Source of the DNA: JAMXLO01 sp035492535
GTDB lineage: Bacteria > Pseudomonadota > Alphaproteobacteria > Acetobacterales > Acetobacteraceae
Length of the DNA stretch: 64,000 nt
Reading direction: 5' to 3'
Assembly: GCA_035492535.1 (NCBI GenBank)
Contig: DATJJM010000006.1
Location: forward strand, 3,813 to 67,812
Part shown: positions 43,121 to 50,849 of the stretch, in pieces
Position numbering within the stretch: position 1 is the stretch's first letter
Layout of the letters: each line of letters begins with the position of its first letter
The notes under the pieces: generated by a model
The model's input: only the letters and a program-made list of their open reading frames with translations
Database searches by the model: none
What the model was told of the DNA's origin: nothing
Translations under genes and position numbers: made by a program

Positions 43121-43585
43121 TCAAGCCGTAACCTGTTGCGCGCGCCCCGAGAGCTGCTCCACCTGGAAGTGCAGCTGCTCGACCTCCCTGCCCATGCCGA
43201 TCGCGTGCGCCACTTCCTTGGCCCGCCGTAGCGCGGCCAGCGCCCGATCGAACTCCGCCAGCAACACCTCGCGGGCCAACTGCTCGTCCGTGCGCAACCG
43301 AGCCGTCGAGATGTAGCCCTGCAGGGGCGCCATCGTCGGATCCCGCACGAACATCGGCGCCTTGACGACGAACGGGCTGACCGTCAGCACATACTCGTAG
43401 CTGGCGATCAAGGTCCGCGCTTCGTCGAGCCGCCACGAGGCCGCAGCCTTGCGATCGTCCCAGGTGAAATGACGATGCAGTGGCGATCGGGGCGACTTGG
43501 CCGCAGCGACGACCTCGTTCGGCGTCAGTCGCCCCTTATTGCGAGCAGCGATTGCATCCAGAGCTCTACGTGCTCTGTCGTTCAT
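43121..43585 (-). CDS. Hypothetical protein in recombination module
   Basis: 154 residues. The N-terminal half contains LDAIAARNKGRLTPNEVV and SPLHRHFTWDDRKAAASWRL, a pattern found in phage proteins next to annealing genes. The C-terminal third is helical (LLAEFDRALAALRRAKEVAH) and could be a coiled coil. Coupled by ATGA to the upstream gene and followed directly by the pentamer array. A recombination role is inferred from neighbours. Confidence 0.65.
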   Translation of the reverse strand: MNDRARRALDAIAARNKGRLTPNEVVAAAKSPRSPLHRHFTWDDRKAAASWRLDEARTLIASYEYVLTVSPFVVKAPMFVRDPTMAPLQGYISTARLRTDEQLAREVLLAEFDRALAALRRAKEVAHAIGMGREVEQLHFQVEQLSGRAQQVTA

Positions 43586-44418
43586 GCCGCTTCGTCCAGC
43601 TCTGGCTCATCCTCGTGGCCTGGGATCTGCGCCCCCTTGGCCTCGCGGCCGAGGCGGATGAGCTCCGCGCTGTATTCGGCCAGCTGTTCCTGCGATTCAT
43701 CATCGTAGCAATCGAATTTTTCGAGTGCGCGATCCTGTGCTGCGCAACCACCCTCGCGGATGATCCGCTTGTAGTCTGCGTCAGTGGCACGGCAGAGCCG
43801 GAATTGCCCAAAGCTGCCGCTGCCCTTCTCCTGGCGCCAATCACCGATGCCGCAGAGGATGCCGCCGGCGTGCAACAGCGTGGCAATCTGCTTGGCTGTC
43901 ATCAGCGGTTGCGCGAAGCGAATCGTCACCTCACAGCACCATTCAGGAATGATCGCGCGCGTACGGATGTCCGGTGTCTGCTTGATGTCGGCTGACCGCA
44001 CGACCGACATCAACAGCTGCGGCACGCCGTAGATGTCGACGAATTGGCCCGGCACCCAGATGCGTCGGCCAACGCTGGTTTTGGTCGCGCCCGGCATGTC
44101 GAGCGCGGCCGTCTTGATCGAGCCCTTCAGTGCTGAGGCCGGAAAGCGCAGTCGTGTCGGCGGGTTCGGTCCCGAGTTGCGATAGACCGATGAACGATAT
44201 TCTGCTGGCGGATTGTGCTTGACGTTGGCAGCGCGTTCCGCGGCATTTTTCGGTGCTGAGCCCATCAGCAGGCTGCGCTTCGCCTTCTCTGACATTCGAT
44301 TGAAGATCAACGGCGATGTGCCGATGATCCAGAACTGCACTGAGCCTTCTGATAGTTCGAGGATCTTGGCCTCGGTGACGACCTTGCCTGCGCTTTTCTG
44401 TGCTGGTGCTCTTGCCAT
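43582..44418 (-). CDS. Recombination-module protein, possible RAMP/ferredoxin-like fold
   Basis: 278 residues. Segments such as FWIIGTSPLIFNRM, LRFPASALKGSIKTAA, VRSADIKQTPDIRTRAII and GGILCGIGDWRQEKGSGSFG recur in a phage family beside exonuclease and Sak-type ATPase genes. The layout (beta-strand, ALKG helix, late Gly-rich loop) resembles RAMP-type ferredoxin folds, but this is a visual judgement. It could be the ssDNA-binding or annealing partner of this module. C-terminus is acidic (HEDEPELDEAA). Confidence 0.6.
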   Translation of the reverse strand: MARAPAQKSAGKVVTEAKILELSEGSVQFWIIGTSPLIFNRMSEKAKRSLLMGSAPKNAAERAANVKHNPPAEYRSSVYRNSGPNPPTRLRFPASALKGSIKTAALDMPGATKTSVGRRIWVPGQFVDIYGVPQLLMSVVRSADIKQTPDIRTRAIIPEWCCEVTIRFAQPLMTAKQIATLLHAGGILCGIGDWRQEKGSGSFGQFRLCRATDADYKRIIREGGCAAQDRALEKFDCYDDESQEQLAEYSAELIRLGREAKGAQIPGHEDEPELDEAA

Positions 44419-44454
44419 TTGTGCTTCTCCTGTCCGGTAGGATTGGCGTTCAAG

Positions 44455-44649
44455 TCATGCAGTCTCCCGCAATAGATCAGTCTCTTCCTGGGCTCCCCCA
44501 GGCGGTTTTGGCGGCATGAACGGCGGCAGCATGTCGACACGATCGTTGACATACTGCAGCACGCGACGCCGCTGCGGCACCGGCATGGCTTGCAGGATCG
44601 CCATGATGCGCCGGATATCGTAGAGCTCGTGGTCCCTCGCGCGGCCCAT
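44455..44649 (-). CDS. Small helical protein
   Basis: 64 residues, start MGRARDHELYD, overlapping the upstream stop (TGATG). Residues 10-40 contain IRRIMAILQAMPVPQRRRVLQYV, a short basic helical hairpin found in many phage early proteins; the end is Pro-rich. Function unknown. Confidence 0.6.
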   Translation of the reverse strand: MGRARDHELYDIRRIMAILQAMPVPQRRRVLQYVNDRVDMLPPFMPPKPPGGAQEETDLLRETA

Positions 44650-44765
44650 CAGCGCAGCACCAGCAGCGCAGTGCTGGCCGCTACAGCCAGGGCGAACAGC
44701 GCGAGCGCGCCATCGGTCCGCCAATCACGCAATGCTCGTCGCAGTCGTCGCTGTTTGTTTGTCAT
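44649..44765 (-). CDS. Tiny membrane protein
   Basis: 38 residues: an Arg-rich N-terminus (NKQRRLRRALRDWR) then one helix (ALALFALAVAASTALLVL). Coupled on both sides by four-base and five-base overlaps. Confidence 0.5.
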   Translation of the reverse strand: MTNKQRRLRRALRDWRTDGALALFALAVAASTALLVLR

Positions 44766-46078
44766 GCGCTGACACTCCTGAGTTCTGCCGCCTTCGCCTT
44801 CTCGGCATTGTTGATCCGCTGCGCGAGTTCCGGTCGCTCCATCAGCAGCCGCTTGGCCAGGGTCTGCAAAGCGGTGCCACCGGTCGCCATCTTCAGTTGC
44901 ACCTCGGTCTTGGCTGCTGCGATGTCGGCGAGGATCTGCTCGGTCCGCTCCAGATCTTTGTCGGGAGCCCGCTGCTGTCCCTCGTCGACCGGCGTGTCAC
45001 TTTTTGCCGTCTCATTTGAGGGCGGATCGGGGTTGCAACGTTTCCAGCTGGCGTTCAGCGCCGCGTTGATCTCCTTCGCCATCTCGGGCCGCTTCTCGAC
45101 GAACCAGCGCAGCGCGTCCTGCACCTCGTCCAGTGCGATGAGGGCGTCATGATCCGCCGGCGTCGTGGTGGCGTTGAACCGCGCGATCAGCTCATCGGCC
45201 TTGGCGCGGTTCTTCGCCTCGCCGCGCAGCTGCGTGGACTCAGACTGAGTCCTGGGTGTGGACTTTGGTGGCGGCGGGGCAGGGGCCTCGCCGCGTGCCT
45301 TGGCGGCGATCGCCGCGCCCACCGCCTCATCGAGCGGCCGGTTCAGCGGGATCAGGTGCGCGTCCTGCGCATCGAGCTTGATCGGTACCGGGAAGCCTCG
45401 CGGATCGATGTCCGGGTGCTTCACCGGATCCAGTGGATACAACATGAACGACATGGTCATATCGAACATGAAGTCGCTGCCACACACCGGTTGCAGGCCG
45501 CCGTCGACCCACTCGGTTTTCTTCGGATCGTCCTTCTTCGGTCGGATGATCAACTTCGGCTCGGCGCGCAGGCAGCAGATCACATGCATATTCAGCTGTA
45601 TGAACCGCTGCAGCATCGACTTGTGCGCGCGCTTCGGCTTGATCCAGGCGGTGCCCTTCACCCGTTCGCGCCGGTCCCAGTAGCCCCTGGCATCGGGGTC
45701 GCCGGCGAGCCGGTTGAGCTCATCCTCCATGCGCTCGAGCACTCCGCCGGGCCCGACGTGCTCATGGCTGACGCTGTCGAGGATCAATACTGCGGCGCCC
45801 ATCTTCTGCGCCTGCTCGGCAGCGGCTGTGTATTTCTCGCTGATGAACGGCGGGTAGATGCTGCAGTGCTGGAATTCGAATTGCCCGGCATAGCGTCGGC
45901 CGCGATTGTTCTCGGTGTCAGCGAAGAAGATCTTGCCCTCTGGTCCAGCGAGCCCGCGCGCCAGGCGCAGTGCTGACATGGTTTTCCCAGCGCCTGTCGG
46001 GCCGCAGATTGCGATGAGATAGGTCTCGGCGCCCTGTACCGCTGGCGCATAGATCAGCTCTTGCGGCGCGTCAGGCAT
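44762..46078 (-). CDS. Sak4-like RecA-fold ATPase (annealing protein candidate)
   Basis: 438 residues, start MPDAPQEL, inside the upstream stop. Walker A is GPTGAGKT at residues 26-33 and Walker B is VLILD at 97-101, followed by SVSHEH. The domain to about residue 250 matches phage Sak4-type ATPases, a RecA-like single-strand annealing group. The C-terminal 180 residues are an Ala/Glu/Lys-rich linker and a small helical domain. With the RecE-like nuclease four genes upstream it likely forms the phage recombination system. Confidence 0.8.
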   Translation of the reverse strand: MPDAPQELIYAPAVQGAETYLIAICGPTGAGKTMSALRLARGLAGPEGKIFFADTENNRGRRYAGQFEFQHCSIYPPFISEKYTAAAEQAQKMGAAVLILDSVSHEHVGPGGVLERMEDELNRLAGDPDARGYWDRRERVKGTAWIKPKRAHKSMLQRFIQLNMHVICCLRAEPKLIIRPKKDDPKKTEWVDGGLQPVCGSDFMFDMTMSFMLYPLDPVKHPDIDPRGFPVPIKLDAQDAHLIPLNRPLDEAVGAAIAAKARGEAPAPPPPKSTPRTQSESTQLRGEAKNRAKADELIARFNATTTPADHDALIALDEVQDALRWFVEKRPEMAKEINAALNASWKRCNPDPPSNETAKSDTPVDEGQQRAPDKDLERTEQILADIAAAKTEVQLKMATGGTALQTLAKRLLMERPELAQRINNAEKAKAAELRSVSA

Positions 46079-46362
46079 CAGGGCTCCAACATCGCCGCGA
46101 CGGCGCGCTTGAGATCGCCGACCGTGAACATCGCTTCGCGGCACGGCCGCTCGAGCAGTCCCCAGTCCTCGGCGCAGAGCAGCCGCAGATTGTCGTGGGC
46201 GGGATTGGTGCCGAGCCACTTGCGGCCTTCGTCGGCAAACGGTCGCAGCGCCTCGGTGAGCACCTCCAGTCTGCGGCGCAGCTGCCGATCCTCTTTCTGC
46301 TTGCGCACCCGATAGGCGCGGTTGCGTTCCTTGCCGGTGAGCTGCGGTTGAATGTGGATCAC
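46078..46362 (-). CDS. Small basic protein of recombination module
   Basis: 94 residues from GTG at 46362, fixed by GTGA overlap. The N-terminal half is very basic (KERNRAYRVRKQKEDRQLRRR), the rest helical (AMFTVGDLKRAVAAML). Possibly DNA-binding; no family recognised. Confidence 0.6.
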   Translation of the reverse strand: MIHIQPQLTGKERNRAYRVRKQKEDRQLRRRLEVLTEALRPFADEGRKWLGTNPAHDNLRLLCAEDWGLLERPCREAMFTVGDLKRAVAAMLEP

Positions 46363-46613
46363 GACTTCAGCTTCGGATCGATCACGACGCGCGTGCTGGG
46401 GCCGATGCCATCAGCCTTGGTGATGATGTCCGCCAGCGCGGCCTCGTTGTTGCCAGAGAAGATCATGATGTCGACGTCGATACCGAGTGGCCTGCCGTCG
46501 ACCTTGATGAAACCATCGCCCGGCGTCCGACGCAGATAGTCGAGGTTGGCAAATGTGAGGCCGAGCACCAGCAGATGTCGGCCGTCTTTGCCCTGCACAC
46601 TTGCTTTCAGCAT
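46359..46613 (-). CDS. Small hypothetical protein
   Basis: 84 residues. It is compact alpha/beta (LLVLGLTFANLDYLRR, VDIMIFSGNNEAALADIIT). Three bases after the nuclease stop. Nearby genes suggest a recombination or replication accessory, without a diagnostic motif. Confidence 0.6.
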   Translation of the reverse strand: MLKASVQGKDGRHLLVLGLTFANLDYLRRTPGDGFIKVDGRPLGIDVDIMIFSGNNEAALADIITKADGIGPSTRVVIDPKLKS

Positions 46614-46616
46614 TGC

Positions 46617-47579
46617 TCACCCCGCCCAGTTGTATTGATCGACGATCTTTCCTGCGATTGCCTCGTCGCGTGCGCGCTGCAGTCCCGACTGGTTGGTGGG
46701 ATCCAGCCCGCGTGCCGATGCGGTGAACGCGCTCCAGTCATCGCGCGCGCCATACGCTGCATCGAGGAACACCTCCTCGTCGCTGTAGTTCGGCCAGCGA
46801 TCGGTGGCCTGACACTCGCGCCACAGCTCGGCAGCCCGCTCAAACTTCGCCTGCGCGATCTCCAGGGCCTCGCCCGAGTAGCGGAACACCCGGATGCCGT
46901 GCGGCTCCTCCTCCTCGATAACGAGGAAGCGCATGCCGTCCGGTGACCGCGGGCGCACCGCCGTCACGCCGCGGGGATACATGACGGCCTGGATGTCGGC
47001 CGCGACCTCGGCAGCGCGATACTTCCAGGTCGCGGCCGACGCGATGCCCGAGGTCACCTTGAGATCCCACAGCGGTGCGGTCGGATCATCCGGCAGCCAG
47101 TCGGGCTTGCAGCGGCACCAGATCTCGCCTTCCTGCCAGATCACCGTCTGCTCGGCCTTGCCGCGGGTGAACGCGCCAGTGCGCTGCCGGAAGCGGTAGA
47201 GCTGCTCCAGGACGGCGCGCACGGTCGCAGCCTTGTCTTGGAGCAGGGGGATCTTGCCGGCCGCCCTGGCCGCGCTGCGCCGCGCCTTGGCCACGTCCGA
47301 CCGCCAGCTGGAGAACGGGAACTCCGCGATCAGGTCGTCGCCCAGCAGGAACGCGGCGTGCACCGCGCTGCCGACGTCCATGGTGTCGTTGTCGTCGGTG
47401 GCCTCGGCGGCAGCGCCGTAGCGCGGGTGCGCCACCCAGGCGTGCGCCGGGGAGCGGTCAACCAGACGCTGGGCGATGCCACGATTGAGCGAGGGCCGGA
47501 TGCACGGATCGGCGAGATACTCGGCCGCCGTCAGGTCGTAGATGCCGGGCTTTCGAATGCGGCGTGGCCGTTGTGCCAT
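46617..47579 (-). CDS. RecE-like PD-(D/E)XK exonuclease
   Basis: 320 residues. Motifs: GSAVHAAFL with His74, GKAEQTVIW, CRCKPDWLPD with Asp160, and WDLKVT with the Asp172-Lys174 pair, plus a YxxxxxE(V)-type helix (YRAAEVAADIQAVMYPRG). This is the PDDEXK_1/RecE C-terminal nuclease arrangement, expected to degrade one strand from a DNA end for annealing. Its ATG lies 10 bp after a GTGCA-N3-TGCAC operator with no visible ribosome binding site. It is the first gene after the repressor in the leftward operon. Confidence 0.85.
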   Translation of the reverse strand: MAQRPRRIRKPGIYDLTAAEYLADPCIRPSLNRGIAQRLVDRSPAHAWVAHPRYGAAAEATDDNDTMDVGSAVHAAFLLGDDLIAEFPFSSWRSDVAKARRSAARAAGKIPLLQDKAATVRAVLEQLYRFRQRTGAFTRGKAEQTVIWQEGEIWCRCKPDWLPDDPTAPLWDLKVTSGIASAATWKYRAAEVAADIQAVMYPRGVTAVRPRSPDGMRFLVIEEEEPHGIRVFRYSGEALEIAQAKFERAAELWRECQATDRWPNYSDEEVFLDAAYGARDDWSAFTASARGLDPTNQSGLQRARDEAIAGKIVDQYNWAG

Positions 47580-47584
47580 ACCGC

Positions 47585-47613
47585 AGTCTGTGCAGTTTGC
47601 ACGGTGAGGTCAA
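47585..47613 (-). promoter_or_regulatory. Promoter/operator of the recombination operon
   Basis: On the minus strand, TTGACC (47613-47608), 17 bp, then CAGACT. The spacer contains a perfect GTGCA-N3-TGCAC palindrome (47590-47602). The start codon at 47579 lies only five bases beyond the -10, so the mRNA may be leaderless. The -35 overlaps the repressor stop codon. Confidence 0.6.
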
Positions 47614-48515
47614 TCGGCCGCGACATAGTTGTTGCGGAGCAGGCCGCGATGGATCTGCAGCACCGGCGCGGCGCTTTGCAACCGCACATGAAACAACGGC
47701 GGCGCGTGCGGTCCGATGATGCTGTAGTAGTCCTCACCTTCGGATCGAATGATACCGAGCTTCACATCGCCTGATGCCGTTGTGACGATGCATTCACGCT
47801 CGTTTACACTAAGCGGCAAGATCGGCCCCTGGTCTCGCGCGACAATGACCACATCGCCACGGAAATACGTCGGATAGAGTGAATCACAGGTCACCTCGAA
47901 CGCGACCAGTGTTGGCCTCGGAGCCCCGTTTACTTGGCGCGCTGACATCCCTGTTGGGATTGCCACCCGGCGCACATCCTCCCCTGTTTGCATGGTTCGT
48001 ATGTTCCCACCGGCTTCTATCTGGCCGACTATATCTACCAAAGTCTCGCCCGGTAAATCATCGCCAAACAAAATGAAACCTGCAGGCACATTGAAGAAGC
48101 GTGCATAGAGTTCAGCTGCTTGACGCGTGATCTCGCGCAACCCTTTCTCATGGTGTGTCATTGTCACCGGGTTGACACCGATCATTCTGGCAGTAGGAGC
48201 CAGCTTCACAAACCCGCGATCCTCACGCAGCTGCCGCAACCGATCACCGCGCGTCGCTGCAGGCCCCACAACAGTGCTTCGCTTGCGCGATGTTGTCTTC
48301 ATGCTCGGTCCATCGAGCAGAAAGTCGAGCGTCACGCCGTAGAATTTCGCGTAGCGTAAGACCGCCTCCTCACCGACATGGCGCCGGTCGTTTTCGTGCC
48401 TGCTGATCACCGCGGCATTGATGCCGAGCGCGTTCGCAACATCCTGCTGCTCGAGCCCGAGACCGATGCGCACGGTGCGCAGTCGATTGCCGATCGTGGT
48501 TCGCTCTTCGACCAT
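47610..48515 (-). CDS. CI-type repressor with two XRE domains and S24 peptidase domain
   Basis: 301 residues from MVEERTTIGN, with GGGGGTAGGG upstream. Two helix-turn-helix domains in tandem: residues 8-65 (QDVANALGINAAVISRHEN) and 88-150 (PTARMIGVNPVTMTHHEK). A LexA/S24 domain follows: likely cleavage site Ala168-Gly169, Ser212 in CDSLYPTYFRGD and Lys252 in VKLG, so autocleavage seems intact. It should keep the lytic genes off and respond to DNA damage. It diverges from the Cro-like gene across a 40-bp gap with a GGCGCA-N4-TGCGCC palindrome. Confidence 0.88.
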   Translation of the reverse strand: MVEERTTIGNRLRTVRIGLGLEQQDVANALGINAAVISRHENDRRHVGEEAVLRYAKFYGVTLDFLLDGPSMKTTSRKRSTVVGPAATRGDRLRQLREDRGFVKLAPTARMIGVNPVTMTHHEKGLREITRQAAELYARFFNVPAGFILFGDDLPGETLVDIVGQIEAGGNIRTMQTGEDVRRVAIPTGMSARQVNGAPRPTLVAFEVTCDSLYPTYFRGDVVIVARDQGPILPLSVNERECIVTTASGDVKLGIIRSEGEDYYSIIGPHAPPLFHVRLQSAAPVLQIHRGLLRNNYVAAD

Positions 48516-48539
48516 GGTGCTTGACCCTACCCCCTTCGC

Positions 48540-48555
48540 GGCGCAATCGTGCGCC
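48540..48555. promoter_or_regulatory. Operator palindrome GGCGCA-ATCG-TGCGCC between repressor and Cro-like gene
   Basis: Perfect 6-bp arms with a 4-bp centre, ending on the base before the Cro-like ATG. TTGACC (48521-48526) is a plausible -35 for the rightward gene. The same palindrome (3-bp centre) occurs at three leftward promoters near 61072, 61893 and 63744. Confidence 0.65.
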
Positions 48556-48870
48556 ATGCAATCATTTGCCGAGCTGCTATCGCTCTGGCCATCACTCGCG
48601 CGGATCGCCGCCGAGCTCGAAGTTCCGTACGACACGGTGATCGCGTGGAAGCGCCGCAACAGCGTGCCCTACGAGTACTGGACTGCACTCACGGCCTCCG
48701 CCCTGCAGAACAACCTCAAGGGCGTCACCATGGAGATCATGGCTGAGGCCGCCGAGGTGCTGCGGCGCGAACGACGCCAGCAGCGGCGCGTCAAGCGGCA
48801 AGGCAAGCCCAACCGTCATCGTCGGAACACCGGTGATGCCATCAGGATCGACGACTCCGTCGCACACTAA
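48556..48870 (+). CDS. Cro-like HTH protein
   Basis: 104 residues, start MQSFAELLSLWPSLARIAA, directly after the operator. The HTH (LARIAAELEVPYDTVIAWKRRN) and its position opposite the repressor make it the Cro counterpart. The tail is Arg/Lys-rich (RRERRQQRRVKRQGKPNRHRR). No ribosome binding site is visible; the palindrome occupies that position. Confidence 0.75.
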   Translation: MQSFAELLSLWPSLARIAAELEVPYDTVIAWKRRNSVPYEYWTALTASALQNNLKGVTMEIMAEAAEVLRRERRQQRRVKRQGKPNRHRRNTGDAIRIDDSVAH

Positions 48871-48875
48871 CGACC

Positions 48876-48888
48876 GTGCATTCTGCAC
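48876..48888. promoter_or_regulatory. Operator-like palindrome GTGCA-TTC-TGCAC
   Basis: Perfect arms, 5 bp after the Cro-like stop and 29 bp before the next gene. CTAACG and GATTAC flank it at about 17-bp spacing and could be a weak promoter. Confidence 0.55.
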
Positions 48889-48917
48889 AGATTACAGGGA
48901 ACGGGAGGGGACCGACA

Positions 48918-49562
48918 ATGGCGCAGAGGTTGAAACGCGGTAATGGATCCGAGAGCACCGTCGGGATCGTGCCACCTGAGGTGGTGCTTGATGCACGTCG
49001 CGAGATCACCTCATCCAAGACCGCGCTCGAGACGGCACAGACCAACCACCGCAACACCTGCAAGCGGTGGCAGAACCAGGGCGTGAACACCAAGGCGCTC
49101 ATTGAGGTCATCCAGCTTCGCCGGAAAGAGCCCGAGGTCGTCGTCTCACACTTCAAGGATGTGTTCAGGTACGGGCGCATCGAGAAGGCCGAGTTCGCGA
49201 TGCAGCCGGATCTGTTCGTGGTGCGCGACACCGAGGTGACCGGCAAGGCGCGCGCGCAGCACGAGGAGTTCGAGGCCGAGGAGGCGGGCTACATCGCGGG
49301 CCGTCGCGGCTTCGGCCAGGACAGCGCACCTGGGGTGCAGGGCGAGAAGCAGAATGCGCTGTGGCTGAAGGGCTGGAAGCGCGGCCAGTCGCACATCGCC
49401 AAGCAGATGGGCAAGAACGCCCAGGTCGCCACGCGCGCCCCGCGCAAGGGCGGCAAGCCGGCGACCGGTACCACAACCGCCAACCCTGGCCGCCGGCGAG
49501 GTCGCCCTGCAGCTGCTCCGCCGCCCGCGGAAAGCGCGGAACCCAACCTGCCGCTGCATTGA
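48918..49562 (+). CDS. GapR-like/RMF-like fusion protein
   Basis: 214 residues, with GGGAGGGG 8 nt upstream of ATG 48918. Residues 35-90 (NHRNTCKRWQNQGVNTKALI, EVIQLRRKEP) resemble the coiled-coil half of GapR, a chromosome-structuring protein of alphaproteobacteria. Residues 118-160 (EEAGYIAGRRGFGQ, then NALWLKGWKRGQ) match the ribosome-modulation-factor pattern Gy.AG...WL.GW. The C-terminus is Pro/Arg/Ala-rich. I infer roles in host nucleoid or ribosome take-over; each domain match is by eye. Confidence 0.65.
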   Translation: MAQRLKRGNGSESTVGIVPPEVVLDARREITSSKTALETAQTNHRNTCKRWQNQGVNTKALIEVIQLRRKEPEVVVSHFKDVFRYGRIEKAEFAMQPDLFVVRDTEVTGKARAQHEEFEAEEAGYIAGRRGFGQDSAPGVQGEKQNALWLKGWKRGQSHIAKQMGKNAQVATRAPRKGGKPATGTTTANPGRRRGRPAAAPPPAESAEPNLPLH

Positions 49563-49571
49563 CCGCGCGCC

Positions 49572-50069
49572 GTGGTGGCGCGTGGGGGCGTGTTGTCGCT
49601 TGATCTCAGCAGCAACTGTGGCTGGGCATACGGCACACCGGATCTGAAGCTGCCAGCGGCCTGGGGCCTCTGGCTGCTCCCGCAGCGCTATCTCGGCGAT
49701 CGACTGAACGCGTTCCGCAGCATCTTCGTCGATGCGGTGCTGCTCTATCAGCCCTCCATGGTGTTCAAGGAAGCACCGCTCGCGCACTTCACCGACGATC
49801 CGCTGCCGGTCATCCGCCAGCAGTATGGCCTCGATGCCTACGTCGAGGGCGAGTGCGCCGAGCTCGGGATCCGCTGCTGCGAGAATGAGCCGTCGACCAT
49901 CCGCCAGGAGGTGCTCGGCTGCGGGCAGTTCCCCAAGGGCACTGTGAAACGCGTGGTGATCCGATGGGCGCAGCAGCGCGGCATCGACACCCAGAACGAC
50001 AACATTGCTGACGCCTGCTGCGGCTGGGAATTCGCCGTGCGCCACGTCGTGCGCCGAGAGCTGGTGTGA
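49572..50069 (+). CDS. RuvC-like Holliday-junction resolvase
   Basis: 165 residues from GTG at 49572 (a second GTG follows directly). RNase-H-fold acidic motifs: LSLDLSSNCGWAYG with the first Asp, MVFKEAPL with the Glu, and NIADACCGWEFAV with the last Asp. Phage RuvC-like enzymes resolve branched DNA before packaging. It follows the GapR/RMF-like gene by 9 nt. Confidence 0.8.
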   Translation: MVARGGVLSLDLSSNCGWAYGTPDLKLPAAWGLWLLPQRYLGDRLNAFRSIFVDAVLLYQPSMVFKEAPLAHFTDDPLPVIRQQYGLDAYVEGECAELGIRCCENEPSTIRQEVLGCGQFPKGTVKRVVIRWAQQRGIDTQNDNIADACCGWEFAVRHVVRRELV

Positions 50070-50108
50070 GTGAGCCGTGCCTACCCACCCAAACAGGAGA
50101 ACATCGTA

Positions 50109-50792
50109 ATGACAGTCGTTAAAGTGACCGGAGGCTATCTCCGGGTCGAGGGGGTCACGCCAGGGCATCCCGATCAGGGGCTGCCCGGCATCGATGGCCC
50201 GGTCGATCCCGGCTATGGCGTCGGCATCGAGCATCCCGACCAGGGACTGCCGGGATACCCCGGCCGCCCGTCGCATCCGATCGCGCCTGGGGGAAGGCCC
50301 ATCGATCCAGGCTGGGGCGTCGAGGGGCCGGTCGACCCGGGCTATGGCTGGCCGCTGCCGCCCGTGATTTCCCACCCGATCGTGCCGCCGTCGCCTGGAG
50401 AGCCGACGCACCCAATCGCGCCTGGTCGCCCAGTTCGTCCGTCGCACCCGATCGCGCGGCCGCCGACCTATCCGGTGGATCCTGACTACGGTCTGCCCTC
50501 GCCGCCGAGCGTGTGGCCACAGCCGCCGCGCCCAGTCGATCCTGGCTTCGGCGTTCCGCTGCCGATCGGCCCGGAGCATCCGATCTACCTGCCGCCTCCG
50601 GGCGTCGACAACACGTTGCCACTACCTCCAGGAGCCGTCTGGCCGCCGCTGCCTCCCAGCGTCACCGGTCAGGTGATGGCGCTCGTGTGGATCGTGGGCG
50701 TTGGCTACAGGTGGACGACGATCGACACCTCGCTGAAGCCGACGCATCCGATCACCCCGCCGTCGACGGTGCCGGAACCTACGCCGAAGTGA
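50109..50792 (+). CDS. Pro/Gly-rich repeat protein
   Basis: 227 residues, start MTVVKVTGGYLRVEG with CAGGAGA upstream. The middle is a long series of short repeats such as HPDQGLPG, GPVDPGYG, PSHPIAPG and RPIDPGWG. The C-terminus has a conserved-looking core (MALVWIVGVGYRWTTIDTSL). Proteins with this composition occur in phage early regions. It may form an extended structure; function unknown. Confidence 0.7.
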   Translation: MTVVKVTGGYLRVEGVTPGHPDQGLPGIDGPVDPGYGVGIEHPDQGLPGYPGRPSHPIAPGGRPIDPGWGVEGPVDPGYGWPLPPVISHPIVPPSPGEPTHPIAPGRPVRPSHPIARPPTYPVDPDYGLPSPPSVWPQPPRPVDPGFGVPLPIGPEHPIYLPPPGVDNTLPLPPGAVWPPLPPSVTGQVMALVWIVGVGYRWTTIDTSLKPTHPITPPSTVPEPTPK

Positions 50793-50849
50793 CGCGGCTT
50801 GCAGCAGCGAGGGGGCAACCCCTCGCTGGTCTGCGGGGGAGGTTGTGCG

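Noticed and set aside
42640..43436. Open frames across the pentamer array (Gly/Arg/Trp/Ala-rich products)
   Set aside because: They follow from the GGCNN repeat in any frame; no ribosome binding sites or domains.
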